A DNA stretch of 64,000 bases from Alnus glutinosa. Taxonomy: Eukaryota > Streptophyta > Magnoliopsida > Fagales > Betulaceae. The DNA lies in contig NC_084893.1 of assembly GCF_958979055.1 (NCBI RefSeq), positions 28,680,487 through 28,744,486 on the forward strand, in the 5' to 3' direction. The notes under the pieces are model-generated. The model was not told the origin of the DNA and searched no databases. It saw only the letters and a program-made list of their open reading frames with translations. This document shows, in pieces, positions 20,847-31,430 of the stretch (within the stretch, counting starts at the first letter, position 1; each line of letters starts with the position of its first letter). Made by a program: the position numbers and the translations under genes.

Positions 20847-21911
20847 CTAAATAACATAATCAGACCACTCATGCATATGTGAAGTATGGTCCATAGTTAA
20901 ACCAGGAATCTTATCAAGCTTAACTGGATTGTCCTTCCCCCCAACCAACCTAGCTGGGTTCCCAACCGCTGTTGTCCTAGGTGGAACCTCCTTGAGCACA
21001 ATCGAACCAGCCCCAATTTTAGCTCCATTCCCAATCCTAATATTACCCAGAATACAAGTCCCTGCCCCTATCAACACCCCATCACCAATCTTTGGGTGCC
21101 TGTCCCCACACTCCTTCCCACTCCCTCCCAATGTCACACTGTGTAAAATTGAGACATTGTTCCCAATCACAGCCGTCTCTCCGACCACTACACCGGTGGC
21201 ATGATCGAGCAATATCCCGCGTCCGATCTTAGCTCCCGGATGGATATCCACCGCAAAAACCTCAGACGCCCTGTTCTGAACCAATAAAGCCAAGACCTTC
21301 CGGCCTTGTGACCACAGCTTGTGTGCCACCCTATATGCTTGGCAAGCAAGAAACCCTTTGAAATTCAATAAGCAATGCAGGTAGCTTATACAAGCTGGGT
21401 CCCTCTCCTTCACTGCTCTCAGATCATCCTTCACGGCCCTCATGATTTCCTGATCCCCTCCAAGCACCCCCGCGAAAAGATCGAATAGGATGCCTCTAGG
21501 AAGAATCGAATTGCTCAGTTTCATTGATAGATGATTAGCCAACGCGCTCTCCAATGAACCATGCGACAAGATCGGATTGTAATAGTAATTTGACAATATG
21601 GGTTCCTGCTCCACATCGAAACGAGCTTCGTCTTGGATTTTCAGCCATAGATCAACCTCGCTGTGTTCATCTTCGTCTTGATCAACCTCGTCTATGTGCG
21701 TATCCGGGTGTATGATTTTCGATACGCAGGAAACGGGATCCGGGAAACTGGGTCGGCAGAATTCCACGTAGTTGTATTTGTTGTCGTCGATTTGAGACCT
21801 GTTTGGGTCGCGGAAAAGTCGGTTGGGTTCAGTTATGGAGGTTCTTGAAGCTCCAACACAAGCGGCCATCGAATTCTTGTGGGGTTTGTCACGTACCGTC
21901 CTTCTGAGCAA
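20847..21911 (-). CDS. SERAT2: Serine O-acetyltransferase (SERAT2 type), copy lacking the targeting extension
   Basis: Transfers acetyl from acetyl-CoA to serine, giving O-acetylserine for cysteine synthesis. The 354-codon frame starts at 21911, but the likely start is the internal ATG at 21869 (MAACVGASRTS), giving 340 aa, because this Met begins the conserved part of the family. The N-terminal SATase domain (DLWLKIQDEARFDVEQEP on) is followed by a left-handed beta-helix of hexapeptide repeats. The catalytic His lies in LLDHATG (His237 of the long frame) and its Asp partner in VDIHPG. The C-terminal WSDYVI tail, which docks into O-acetylserine thiol-lyase, is intact. Against SAT no. 2 it lacks six residues (PICPDR) and carries changes such as ILHNVTL to ILHSVTL and QAHR to QAYR. 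Homology to SAT no. 2 stops just upstream of MAAC, so the transit peptide and old promoter were lost. Confidence 0.9.
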   Translation of the reverse strand: MLRRTVRDKPHKNSMAACVGASRTSITEPNRLFRDPNRSQIDDNKYNYVEFCRPSFPDPVSCVSKIIHPDTHIDEVDQDEDEHSEVDLWLKIQDEARFDVEQEPILSNYYYNPILSHGSLESALANHLSMKLSNSILPRGILFDLFAGVLGGDQEIMRAVKDDLRAVKERDPACISYLHCLLNFKGFLACQAYRVAHKLWSQGRKVLALLVQNRASEVFAVDIHPGAKIGRGILLDHATGVVVGETAVIGNNVSILHSVTLGGSGKECGDRHPKIGDGVLIGAGTCILGNIRIGNGAKIGAGSIVLKEVPPRTTAVGNPARLVGGKDNPVKLDKIPGLTMDHTSHMHEWSDYVI

Positions 21912-21995
21912 TATCCAAGAACTTCTGAAAGGTTTTCTCGACCCCTCGTATACATAAAAATGAAAGAGTTACTGGACGTACAGGATTATTGTCCA

Positions 21996-22003
21996 ATATA
22001 TAG
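21996..22003 (-). promoter_or_regulatory. Candidate new TATA box of SAT no. 1
   Basis: The minus strand reads CTATATAT about 85-90 bp upstream of the long-frame ATG and 130 bp upstream of MAAC. It lies in sequence not shared with SAT no. 2, so if active this copy has a different promoter. Confidence 0.35.
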
Positions 22004-22081
22004 AGAGAGAGTCATAGGTTGCGCTTTCGGAGGGCGTAGGATAACGTAGTGAGCAATAAAAGTTAGCCTCTTTCTTTCTTT

Positions 22082-22975
22082 CTTTTTTTTTTTTTTAGGG
22101 AAATTTAAAATTTCATTAATACACCCGAGGGGTAACATAGTTACGACCAGACTGAGTCAAACTCAGACCAATACAGGGACTCAGATCAATACAAATATCC
22201 CAATACATTTACCTCAAAACTCAGATCATATCGACAGTTGCTACAAATAAACCTAGTCAACAGAAAAGTGCATATGTGTTGACATATGAACCTCTACTTG
22301 CACTATGGAATCAGTCACAAACAATTTGTGCTAAGAAGCTATGACTAGGTTAGATCTAAAACAGAGCAAACTGCCAAATACAATCTGGAATCAAGAACAA
22401 GAAAACACCCAAAAACAGAAGCTGACGTCGGAATAAGCACCGCCGGAGACGGCGCGTGTAGAACACGCGCCTGCGCCAGAGGATCCCTTGCAGCAACGGA
22501 ACACCATAAACTCCCGAACGCCACCGAACACGGCAAAAGAGACGGAACGTGGCCATCACGCGTGGCCCAAGGATTGGAAGACACTGGCGCGTGATGACCA
22601 CGCGCCGGTCACTGGAGAGCGTACCGGCCGTATCAAGCAACGCTAGAACCGGAGGACAACGGCAAGCAAGACTGGGGGATGTGTGCCGACCATATGACGG
22701 CAGAACAGAGTAGATCTGGCCTTGAAGAATGAGAAAAATTGGAACACACCAAAATCATTCTGCCAGTGACACAAGCGGCGGTCTCTCCTCCTCCGGAGCC
22801 TCTCTCAAGTGTTATCCTGCCAAGAACAAAGAAAACCTACCAAAACTAAACACCAAAAACCACACTCCATAGTCCATAAGGACTAGGAGGACTAAAACCA
22901 CCACCGCAACAAGTTCGGGGGGATTCAAAACTCCACAGCCCTTTCTTTCTGGGGAAGGCGTGAATACAGGAATTC
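22082..22975 (-). mobile_element. Poly(A)-tailed non-LTR retroposon, non-coding
   Basis: On the minus strand the unit runs from about 22975 to a poly(A) tail at 22094-22082, just after TTAATGAAATTTTAAATTTC. A related unit lies at about 32935-33826 on the same strand, sharing motifs such as GACAGTTGCTAC, GTTGACATA and the CACGCGCC core. A third, looser relative lies at 55130-56270 (plus). Composition is GC-rich and frames are overlapping shadows. It looks like a LINE-mobilised non-autonomous element. No target duplication was identified. Confidence 0.55.
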
Positions 22976-23394
22976 TACAGAAAAGATACTTTTTTATTAA
23001 AACTTAATTTTTTAATAAAAAGAGCCCGCTAGGAATGGTTTCACAAATCATTTTCCTAGAAAGAAACAGAGACATGACGCTGGTTTGTTTGCTCAATCAG
23101 TGTGCGTATGGGTTTGGACGTTCCCCCACCTCCCCCCCCCCCCCCCCCCCCCCCCCTTTTTTTTTTTTTTTTTTTTAACCTTTGAGTTTTCCTTATTTTT
23201 TTTTTTTTTATTTTTTTTTTTTCATAAGACGTACTTGTGCTAAGAAAAGATAAAAATAGTATCTCTATCCATTTTTCCATCAAAAACTAAAGAATTACCA
23301 TGTCATCCAATTCGTGTCGGTATAATATTACAACACTTGATCCCTAACACCACGTCAACACTGACTTGTAGTTTGACATGTGTATGTGAATTAT
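22976..23394. other. Intergenic with long homopolymers
   Basis: Contains a C-run of about 25 bp directly followed by a T-run (about 23131-23176), then more T-runs. Homopolymers of this kind are prone to assembly error. No gene seen. Confidence 0.5.
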
Positions 23395-24061
23395 GTAACT
23401 TTAAACTCTCTGTGATTTTATTATTTCATGTTTTGTTTCATGAGGTTTCATTAAGTATCACAAATGGTACCTCGATTTTCAATTATATACCACCTGTGAT
23501 TTTATAAATTTCATGATGTACCACATGTGATTTCAATAAGTATATCATAAATAGTACATTGGATTTTTATTTTAAAGCTTTAAAAAAAAAAAATGTATGG
23601 TTGGCCGAGCCACCTCTTTGAGCGACATGGGGATGGCCGAATCACCCCATGACCCTTGGGGGTGGTTCGGCCCTCTAATGACCAAAACACCCTTCTTTTT
23701 TCTTTTTTTTTTTGCACTTTGGCCATTGGGGGTGGCCGAACCACCCTCAGGCCAAGCCACCACTAAACCACATCTAGAATTTTTTATATTTTTTTTTTTA
23801 AAAAAAAGGTCCTTAAATAATATATATATAGCCACATCAACGATGACATGGCACTGATATTGCATCTGGGGATAGGTGTCGCACATGTATGCCGACATGT
23901 GTCCAATAACATAGCCAGTCATTAGTTTTGGACGAAAAAATGGACCAAAGCACCATTTTCATCTTTTACCATAGTACAAGTATCTCTTATGAAAAGAATG
24001 AAAACTCATGAAACAAAAAATAAATTTTTGAAATCACGGGAGGTGTGAAAGGTATTTAATC
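23395..24061. mobile_element. MULE-derived MITE-like element
   Basis: The left part (TCTGTGATTTTATTATTTC, then TTTTGTTTCATGAGGTTTC) and the right part read on the other strand (CCCGTGATTTCAAAAATTT, then TTTTGTTTCATGAGTTTTC) form a long imperfect inverted repeat. The centre has the GGGGGTGGCCGAACCACC palindromic motif that recurs in other MULE-like elements of this window. Ends and target duplication are unclear. Confidence 0.4.
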
Positions 24062-24790
24062 TCTTTTTTTTTCTTTTTTTTTTTTCGCATTTTCTGGTAT
24101 TTGATATAATAAAAAAATATAAATCAACAAAAAAATATATATAATTCAAAAGTCAACAAACTTCCACTCATACACAAACGCCAACGGTTTGGCTGCCAAC
24201 TGATGGGCGCCCACCCCATTTTGATCCTATGGGCTGGTAATCCCAACTTAAATCCCCTTATTTATTTATTTATTATTATTTTTTAATTTTTTATAAGATA
24301 TCATATTGAATACATTTTGATTGGGCAAGTCACAATCCAAATGAGGATGAGGATGGGTGTTGAAAGGGCTATTTGGACATATTTTGGCTGCTTTAGTGGA
24401 CCATTCTCCTGGATATTTAGATTACATTATGTATTGAGCAAATGTTTGGACAGATTTATGTTATGTTTTATTTCTCTGTTTAATTATGTTTTTATATTGT
24501 TTGCATAAATTTATGTAGCTAATTATATTGACAATTAATATATATATGAAAGTAGTTGAAGAGTTTTATGTCTCTGTTTAATAGTGTGTTGCTAAATAAA
24601 TGAATGGCTCGTTGGATTTTGATCTACACATCAACATTAAATATATTTTTTCTAATTATATATATATAGCACACACAATGCGAAATAAGATTATTTCAAA
24701 TAAGATCTTCTCAGATTATCTACAAGAATTTGAGAGATAATTTATGGAACCCACCTGATCAAATAAAAATTAAGTTGTCCAACCATTTAT
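23925..24790. repeat. Segment duplicated at about 30634-31430
   Basis: Direct duplicate, about 6.7 kb apart. Both copies contain TTAGTTTTGGACG, CAACAAACTTCCACTCA, GGGCGCCCACCCCATTTTGA and GGACATATTTTGGCTGCTTT in order. The second copy differs by a long T-run and a long AT tract. No gene. Confidence 0.8.
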
Positions 24791-25042
24791 CCAGTCAGAT
24801 AGATCTTTTAAGTAGTCTCTTACAATCATTTAAAATAACACAAATAACAATAAATTTTGTGTTTGAAATAACATACTCTTCTAATAACCAGAAAAAATAA
24901 ATAAATAAATAAATAAACTTAAGGAATTATTTTGGTAAGACTGATAGGTGGCTCCAAATATTGATACGTCCCTGTCTTTTGAGCCAATAATAATAATTGT
25001 AGGCAGCCTAATAAAGTTTGAGTTTTTTTTTTTTTTTTTGAA

Positions 25043-25153
25043 GGAGCCTAATGGAGTTATTCTTCTTAATTAATTCATTCAAGTAATATAAAGGAAAAAA
25101 AAAAAAATGAATGTACGTATAATGAAATCACTGATTGCACGTTTGTCATGATT

Positions 25154-25231
<78 letters not shown>

Positions 25232-25523
25232 CCATTGATAAGTTTGAAAAAAATTGTAAAAATAGTATAATTCCAATTTGGATAATGCATCCAACATGTT
25301 ACATGTAGCATGTATCACATTGAATATTCGATTTACCTTGTAATTTCTGAAGTGAAATTTTATATATGTGTGTGTGTGTGTTAGTTATATATATATATGT
25401 GTGTGTGTGTTTTGGAAAAAATGATTTTGAAGTAAGATTTTATTAACAAGTTGTAATTTGGATTTATTTTTTTTTATTTTTATATTGATTTCTCTTTTAT
25501 AGGTTAACAAGAGAGTTATGCAG

Positions 25524-25564
<41 letters not shown>

Positions 25565-25690
25565 TTAAGCATTTCATATCCAAACCATCAATGTCATAAT
25601 GGTGAATCCGGGAATGGGTTTTTTTTACATATTTTTTGCCCATCTATCACATAAATTAAATGGTGAATTCACAACAAAGAGAACTGTAAG
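25043..25690. repeat. Second copy of the 7140-7640 intergenic segment
   Basis: Collinear with 7140-7640. Differs by the AT-microsatellite expansion at about 25157-25230, a TG/AT microsatellite near 25368-25410 and another AT tract near 25530-25557. Marks the left end of the second duplication copy. Confidence 0.8.
25157..25230. repeat. (AT)n microsatellite
   Basis: About 35 AT units. The paralogous place at about 7247-7265 has only a T-run and a few AT units, so the tract expanded after the duplication. Confidence 0.95.
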
Positions 25691-25757
25691 AGAATAACAC
25701 AAAACACATGTCTTCTCCTCTCAAAATTGATATGGCTTTTAAAATCACTATTAGATT

Positions 25758-26002
25758 TGTAAGAACTAATTAATAATAACTTAAAGAGAGATAAAAGAAA
25801 TAGAGAAAACACATATTTTAGGTGGTTCAGCATATGGCCTACATCCACACGTCAAAGCATTTTCTTTGGCTACATCTCTTCTACTTCTACACTAACAATA
25901 ATTTATCATCTTACAACTCTTGTCTCTTAAGTATATGTAACTTTTATCTCTTGAATGCCTGTAACTCTTCTCTCTTGAACTCTTGTAACTCTTATTTTAA
26001 TA
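25758..26002 (-). repeat. TRIM-like LTR, first (3'-most on the sense strand)
   Basis: Plus strand begins TGTAAGAACTAAT and ends near CTTATTTTAATACACCCC. Shares AACTTAAAGAGAGATAAA and the repeated CTCTTGAA(T/C)..TGTAACT units with the other two LTRs, but lacks part of the middle. Confidence 0.7.
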
Positions 26003-26548
26003 CACCCCCTTAAACCCAACGGTTTAACAAAAATGTTGAGGTTTGATATTGAACATCAAAGGGCTAGAAAAGAAAATATGACTATTATGGCCTGAATTAG
26101 AACATCGGTTTCTAGGGCCGAAATTTGGATTTTGGCGACTATGGCCGGGACTTGGACATCGGCGACTTTGGCCAGCATCAGCTATTATGGCCGGAATTTA
26201 GACATTGGCCACTTTGGCCGAAAGCGGCTACTGTTGCCGAAATTGAGCTAACTATGAGCATGAAACCTCTTTTGGCATTTTTTTTTTTCAACAAAAGAGT
26301 ATTGGGTGGTGGTGTTTGCTAGTAGAAGAAATATGGCAATGTGGCATGTCATCTTGACAAAGAGAAAGAATCATGTGGATGAGAAAGTGTGGAAGGATGA
26401 GAAAACACAAGAAAAGAAAAATGGTACATGATGAATATTTGTGGGTATTTTGATTTTGGTTATAATTGAAGATGCAAAAAGATGAGTGTACAAAAAAAGA
26501 AATGGCACATGATTGAATATTGGCGTTAGCCTATAGCTCTGATACCAT

Positions 26549-26864
26549 GTAAAAACTAATAATAACTTAAAGAGAGATAAAGGAAATAGAGGAAACAAAT
26601 ATTGTAGGTGGTTCGGCATATGGCTTACATCCACATGTCGAAACCTTTTTTTTGGCTACATATTTCCTTGGTATATTTGATTGTATACAAGACTCTTTAT
26701 AGAGAAATAATCTAAACGTTACAAGTTTCTTCTACTTCTACACTAACAATAATTTATCATCTTGTAATTCTTGTCTCTTGAGTGTATGTAACTTTTGTCT
26801 CTTGAATGCTTGTAACTCTTGTCTCTTGAACTCTTGTAACTCCTATTTTAATACTCCCCCACAA
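26549..26864 (-). repeat. TRIM-like LTR, middle
   Basis: Contains the core promoter-like CTCTATAAAGAG (on the minus strand, near 26694-26705) and the repeated TCTTGTAACT units. Its left edge abuts the best-preserved primer-binding site. Confidence 0.75.
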
Positions 26865-27401
26865 ACCCAACGGTATAACAAAAATGTTGAGGTTTGGTAC
26901 TGAATATCAAAGGGCTAGAAAAGAAAATATGGATATTATGGCCTAAATTGGAACATTGGTTTCTATAACCGAAATTTGGACTTCAGTGACTATGGCCGGG
27001 ACTTGGACATCGGCGACTTTAGTCGGCATCGGCTATTATGGCCGGAATTTAGACATCGGCAACTTTGGTCTGAAGCGGCTACTATTGCCGAAATCGCGCT
27101 AACTATGAGCATGAAACCTCTTTTGACATTTGTTTCTTCAACAAGAGAGAATTGAGTGGTAGTATTTGCTAGTAGAAGAAACAATGACAATGTGGCATGT
27201 CATCTTGACCAAGAGAGAGAATCATGTGGATGAGAAAGTGTGGAAAGATGATAAAAAACAAGAAAAGAAAAATGGTACACGATGAATATTTGTGGGTATT
27301 TTGATTTTGGTTATAATTGAAGATGCAAAAGGATGATTGAACAAAAAAAAAAAATGGCACATGATCAAATATTGGCGTTAGCCTAGAGCTTTGATACAAT
27401 G

Positions 27402-27704
27402 TAAGAACTAATAATAATTTAAAGAGAGATAAAGGAAATAGAGGAAACACACATTTTAGGTAGTTCGGTATATGGCCTACTTCTACACGTCAAAACTTTT
27501 TCTTTGGCTACATCTTTCCTTGTTATATTTGATTGTATACAAGACTCTTTATAGGGAAATAATCTAAACGTTACAAGTCCATTCAACTTCTACACTAGCA
27601 ATAATTATCATTTTGTAGTTCTTATCTCTTGAGTGTATGTAATTTTTGTCTCTTGAATGCTTGTAACTCTTATCTTTTGAGCTCTTGTAACTATTGTTTC
27701 AATA
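27402..27704 (-). repeat. TRIM-like LTR, third (5'-most on the sense strand)
   Basis: Closely similar to the middle LTR in order and motifs. Followed on the right by AGAATCAAAATCC, which resumes the sequence continuous near 9455 in the paralogous copy. Confidence 0.7.
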
Positions 27705-28024
27705 GAATCAAAATCCAATATTGGTGATCTATCACACATCTAATGGTAATAATTTTAAAAGTCATATTAATTTTGAAATGATTCAAGGAGGACACGAGTC
27801 TTCCTTTTAGTATTATATCTATCCAAATACCATCAAAAAATATATATTGTTATATAAATTGGACTTGTTTGAAACGCTTTTTGGGAAAGTTTTTTTTTTT
27901 TTTGGTTTAGTAAAAAAAAAGGTACTAACAAGCAAATCTAAATACAAAATACTCAAAATTACTTTAACTTTTATGTCACATTAGAACTTAACCAAAAAAG
28001 CAAATAGCACCCTCTAATTTTTTT

Positions 28025-28271
28025 GGGGTAATTACTCTTTCCCCCCATGAACTACTAAAAAATGTGCGATGCCCCCATGAACTACCATCTAGGGCCGGCA
28101 ATTTTGACACGACACGACAACCCGACACGAACACGACACGAAATTAGCGGGTTTGGGTTTACCTTAAACGGGTTTGGGTCATAAACGGGTCTACCCGTTT
28201 ATGACCCGTTTATCTTAGTTTGACGGGTCGGGTCGCGGGTCACCCGCGGGTGACCCGCCAGACACGATTAG

Positions 28272-28318
<47 letters not shown>

Positions 28319-29891
28319 AAAAAAAAAAAGAAAAGAAGAAGGAAATGAGATTAGATATTTAGATCTGATTTAGAATTTTAGGATTATTAGGTATTTTTGT
28401 AATTTAGTCATTTAGGAGTTAGGACCGGTTGCCCTAAGTTCATTTCTTCAGTTTTCTTTTCTTCTCCTTCACACCGCTCCGTCCCGCTCCCCTTCCATTC
28501 TCTTCTTCTTCAGCGTCGCACCACCACCGCCGCCACCCCCTCTTCTTCTTCTTCCTCTCGCTAGACCCGCTCGATGCAACGACGATCTCTCTCTTTGGTC
28601 AAAGGATTATTGAGCAAAGGGTATAGAGTTCAAGCAGCTATCCAAAAACAGGGCAAGTTCTCTGTTTTTTGAGGAACCTCTGGAGTTTCTGAGGTTGTTT
28701 TCTGTATGTTGATATATATGGATGGGCCTAATGATTTTGATTCGATTGTTGACATTGGCTTTGGGTACGAAGATTGCGGGTGTCGAGTTTCGTAGATTGC
28801 GGATAGGGATCGTGATGATGGCTTGGTGGGACTGATTGGAGAATGTGAGCAGCAAGGGCTTGGAGAAGTGGGTCTGGTAATGGCGGGGAAAGACGCGGTG
28901 GTGGTGGGCTGCAGCAGTGGCAAAAGTTGCAGCAACAGGCGGTGGTTGTCTGGGGGGAAGGGTGGCTGTGGTGGTAGTGACTGCACTGACTGGCCATTTG
29001 GCGGTGAGGGAGACAGGGACTTGCGGGGCTTTGAGGGTTTTGATTTTCTTTTCCATAATATATTATATATGTTTGCAGATTTTATTATTATTTTTTTTAA
29101 AACTTTTTTTTTTTTTAAACGGGTCGTGTCGGGTCGTGTCTACCCGATTCGACCCATTAGGTTAAACGGGTTTCACGGGTCGTGTCGGGTGACCCGTGAA
29201 ATTACCGTGTTCGTGTCGTGTCTGGGTCTAAGCTAAACGGGTCGCGGGTCTTAACGGGTCGTGTCGGGTGATCCGTTTTGCCAGCCTTACTACCATCTCG
29301 ACCAAAAAAGAGCATCCAACTACCACAGTTACATGTTTTGCCCCTTTATGTCAGCCTAACTCGTGAAAATACTTAAATACCCTCACTCAATTTAAAAAAT
29401 AACCTAAATGCCCTTAACTTCAACAAAAAAAAAAAAAAAAAAAAGAGGAAGGAAAATGGATGCTGCCGGATGGGGTGGCCTGCGATCCACCCCCAGAAGT
29501 GGATCCAGCCACCCTGTAACTTGAGGTGGCCGCGCGATTTTTTTTTTGGGGGGTGGCCCCTTCGTCAGCCACCCCCTTTCTTTCTTATTTCTTTTTGCTT
29601 TTTTTTTTAATTAAATATATTAGTTTTAATATTTTTTATTAATAAATTTAAACCAAATTAATAAACCAATTTTTTGATTATTATTATTTTTCTATCAATT
29701 GAAGGCATTTTTGGCTTTTAATCAAAATTAATGTCCAAAATCGACATATTCCGTCAATGTTAATGGGTCTGACTAACGGAAGGAGCAAAATGTGTAAAGT
29801 TGGTAGTTGAATGCTCTTTTTTGGTCGAGTTGGTAGTTCATGGGAGCATCGCGCATTTTTTAGTAGTTCATGGGGGAAAAGTAATTACTCT
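28025..29891. mobile_element. MULE with a hAT element nested in its left terminal repeat
   Basis: Outer ends read GGGGTAATTACTCTTTCC at 28025 and, on the opposite strand, AGAGTAATTACTTTTCCC at 29891, flanked by the 9-bp repeat AATTTTTTT (28016-28024 and 29892-29900). The inverted repeats continue inward with CCATGAACTACTAAAAAATG and, after the nested insertion, CTCGACCAAAAAAGAGCAT. Without the insertion the element is about 0.66 kb. Its centre has a GGTGGC/GCCACC-rich stretch (about 29475-29575). The target repeat is T-rich, so it is weaker evidence than in the other MULEs. Confidence 0.8.
28090..29289. mobile_element. Non-autonomous hAT transposon, 1.2 kb
   Basis: Ends are TAGGGCCGGCAATTTTGAC at 28090 and, read from the other strand, TAAGGCTGGCAAAAC at 29289. 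An exact 8-bp target duplication CTACCATC (28082-28089 and 29290-29297) fits the hAT superfamily. Both flanks carry many ACCCGACACGA/CGGGTCGTGTCGGG units. The centre includes an AT microsatellite (about 28277-28311) and a GC-rich part (about 28430-29050) whose frames on both strands look like low-complexity shadows; it may be captured genic DNA. No transposase seen. Confidence 0.9.
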
Positions 29892-29904
29892 AATTTTTTT
29901 AAAA

Positions 29905-30576
29905 GATTAAACACCTTATTGGTACTTGTGGTTTGGAAACTTGATTTTTTTTTTCCCTGTGCTTTCGATCATTCGTGTCACAGATAATACCTGTTGTTTG
30001 AAACTTGATTTTTTGCTCTTTGTACTTTCATTCGTATCACAAATGGTACATGTGGTTAGGGAAAAGACGGAATTGGTACTTTCGTTAGTTTTTCTGTCAA
30101 AAAACTAACGGTTGAACATGTGTCAACTCCTGAAAGTATATACGTGTCATAATGTAAAAAAATTAAAAAAACAGAAAATAAAAAACTTTAAAAATTAATA
30201 AAAATTGAAAATAATAACTTAAAAAAAAAAACAAAAGTATTAAAACCTTTTTTTATTATTATTATAAAAAAGAAGATGGATGGTTGAGCCACCCCTATTT
30301 ATTTATTTATTTTTAAAAAAAAAATTAATTTTTTTTAAAGTTTTATTATTTTCAAATTTTTATTAATTTTTAAAGATTTTTATTTTTTTACATTATGACA
30401 CATGTCTACTCTCAGGAGTTGACACGTGTCCAACTGTTAGTTTATGGACGGAAAAACTAATGGAGGTACCAATTTTATCTTTTTCCAAACCACAAGTACC
30501 ATCTATGCTACAAATGAAAGTACAGAAGACAAAAAATAAAATTTCCAAACCTAAGATATCAATAAGGTGTTTAACC
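29905..30576. mobile_element. MULE-like element with long inverted repeats
   Basis: Left GATTAAACACCTTATTGG (29905) and right, on the other strand, GGTTAAACACCTTATTGA (about 30576) begin inverted repeats that continue with CTTGTGGTTTGGAAA-type motifs and GACACGTGTC-type motifs. The left repeat has an internal partial duplication. The centre has GGTTGAGCCACCCC. Flanks are T-rich and I cannot fix a target duplication. Confidence 0.6.
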
Positions 30577-30633
30577 TTTTTTTTTTTTTTTTTTAAATCA
30601 AATGAACTCAACTCATTCTCATATAATTAGCAC

Positions 30634-31154
30634 ACCATTTAGTTTTGGACGGAAAAATAGATGGATGTACCATTTATGTCTTTTCCCATAACACAAGTAC
30701 CTTCTATGAAAAAAAAAATGAAAATTCAGGGGGTAAAAAATAAAGTTTTGAAACCATAAGAGTGGGTAAGGTTATATATATATATATATATAAAAAAAAG
30801 TCAAAAGTCAACAAACTTCCACTCACACACAAACGCCAACGGTTGGGCTGCCAACTGATGGGCGCCCACCCCATTTTGATCCTATGGGCTGGTAATCCCA
30901 ACTTAAATCCCCTTATTTATTTATTATTATTATTTAATTTTTTATAAGATATCAGATAAATGTATTGAATACATTTTGATTGGGCAAGTCACAATCCAAA
31001 TGAAGATGAGGATGGGTGTTGGAAGGGCTATTTGGACATATTTTGGCTGCTTTAGTGGACCATATATTCTCCTGGATATTTAGATTACATCATGTATTTA
31101 TTGAGCAAATGTTTGGACAGATTTATGTTATGTTTTATTTCTCAGTTTAATTGT

Positions 31155-31191
<37 letters not shown>

Positions 31192-31224
31192 TGTTTGCAT
31201 AAATTTATGTAGCTTATATTGACA

Positions 31225-31313
<89 letters not shown>

Positions 31314-31430
31314 CACACACAATGCGAAATAAGATTATTTTAAATAAGATCTTCTCAGATTATTTATCCGAATTTGAGATATAATTTATAAGACCCACTT
31401 GACCAAATAAAAATTGAGTTGCTCAACCAC
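30634..31430. repeat. Second copy of the 23925-24790 segment
   Basis: Collinear with 23925-24790. It includes a T-run (about 31147-31189) and a long (AT)n tract (about 31230-31310) absent from the first copy. Confidence 0.8.

Larger units (their letters stand above)
25758..27704 (-). mobile_element. TRIM-like LTR retroelement array: LTR-internal-LTR-internal-LTR
   Basis: Three direct repeats of about 245-315 bp, with the minus strand as sense, alternate with two internal regions of about 530 bp. Next to the middle LTR the minus strand reads ATGGTATCAGAGC (about 26536-26548), the initiator-tRNA-Met primer-binding site, and a decayed version lies at about 27388-27400. A G-rich polypurine tract adjoins each downstream LTR (about 26003 and 26865 on the plus strand). 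The internal regions have no gag or pol. The tandem form fits recombination between miniature retroelements. The array interrupts sequence that is continuous at about 9445-9475 in the other duplication copy. Confidence 0.75.

Noticed and set aside
20929-21204. Plus-strand frame of 91 codons opposite SAT no. 1 (also opposite nos. 2 and 3)
   Set aside because: It is the antisense shadow of the conserved hexapeptide region and appears at the same place in all three copies for that reason.
23056-23283. 75-codon minus-strand frame with Lys and Gly runs
   Set aside because: It is made by homopolymer T and C runs.
28607-29056. 149-codon minus-strand frame in the nested hAT element
   Set aside because: Two further frames overlap it in other registers and all are Pro/Ser/Thr-rich, typical of antisense to a GC-rich leader; no domain seen.
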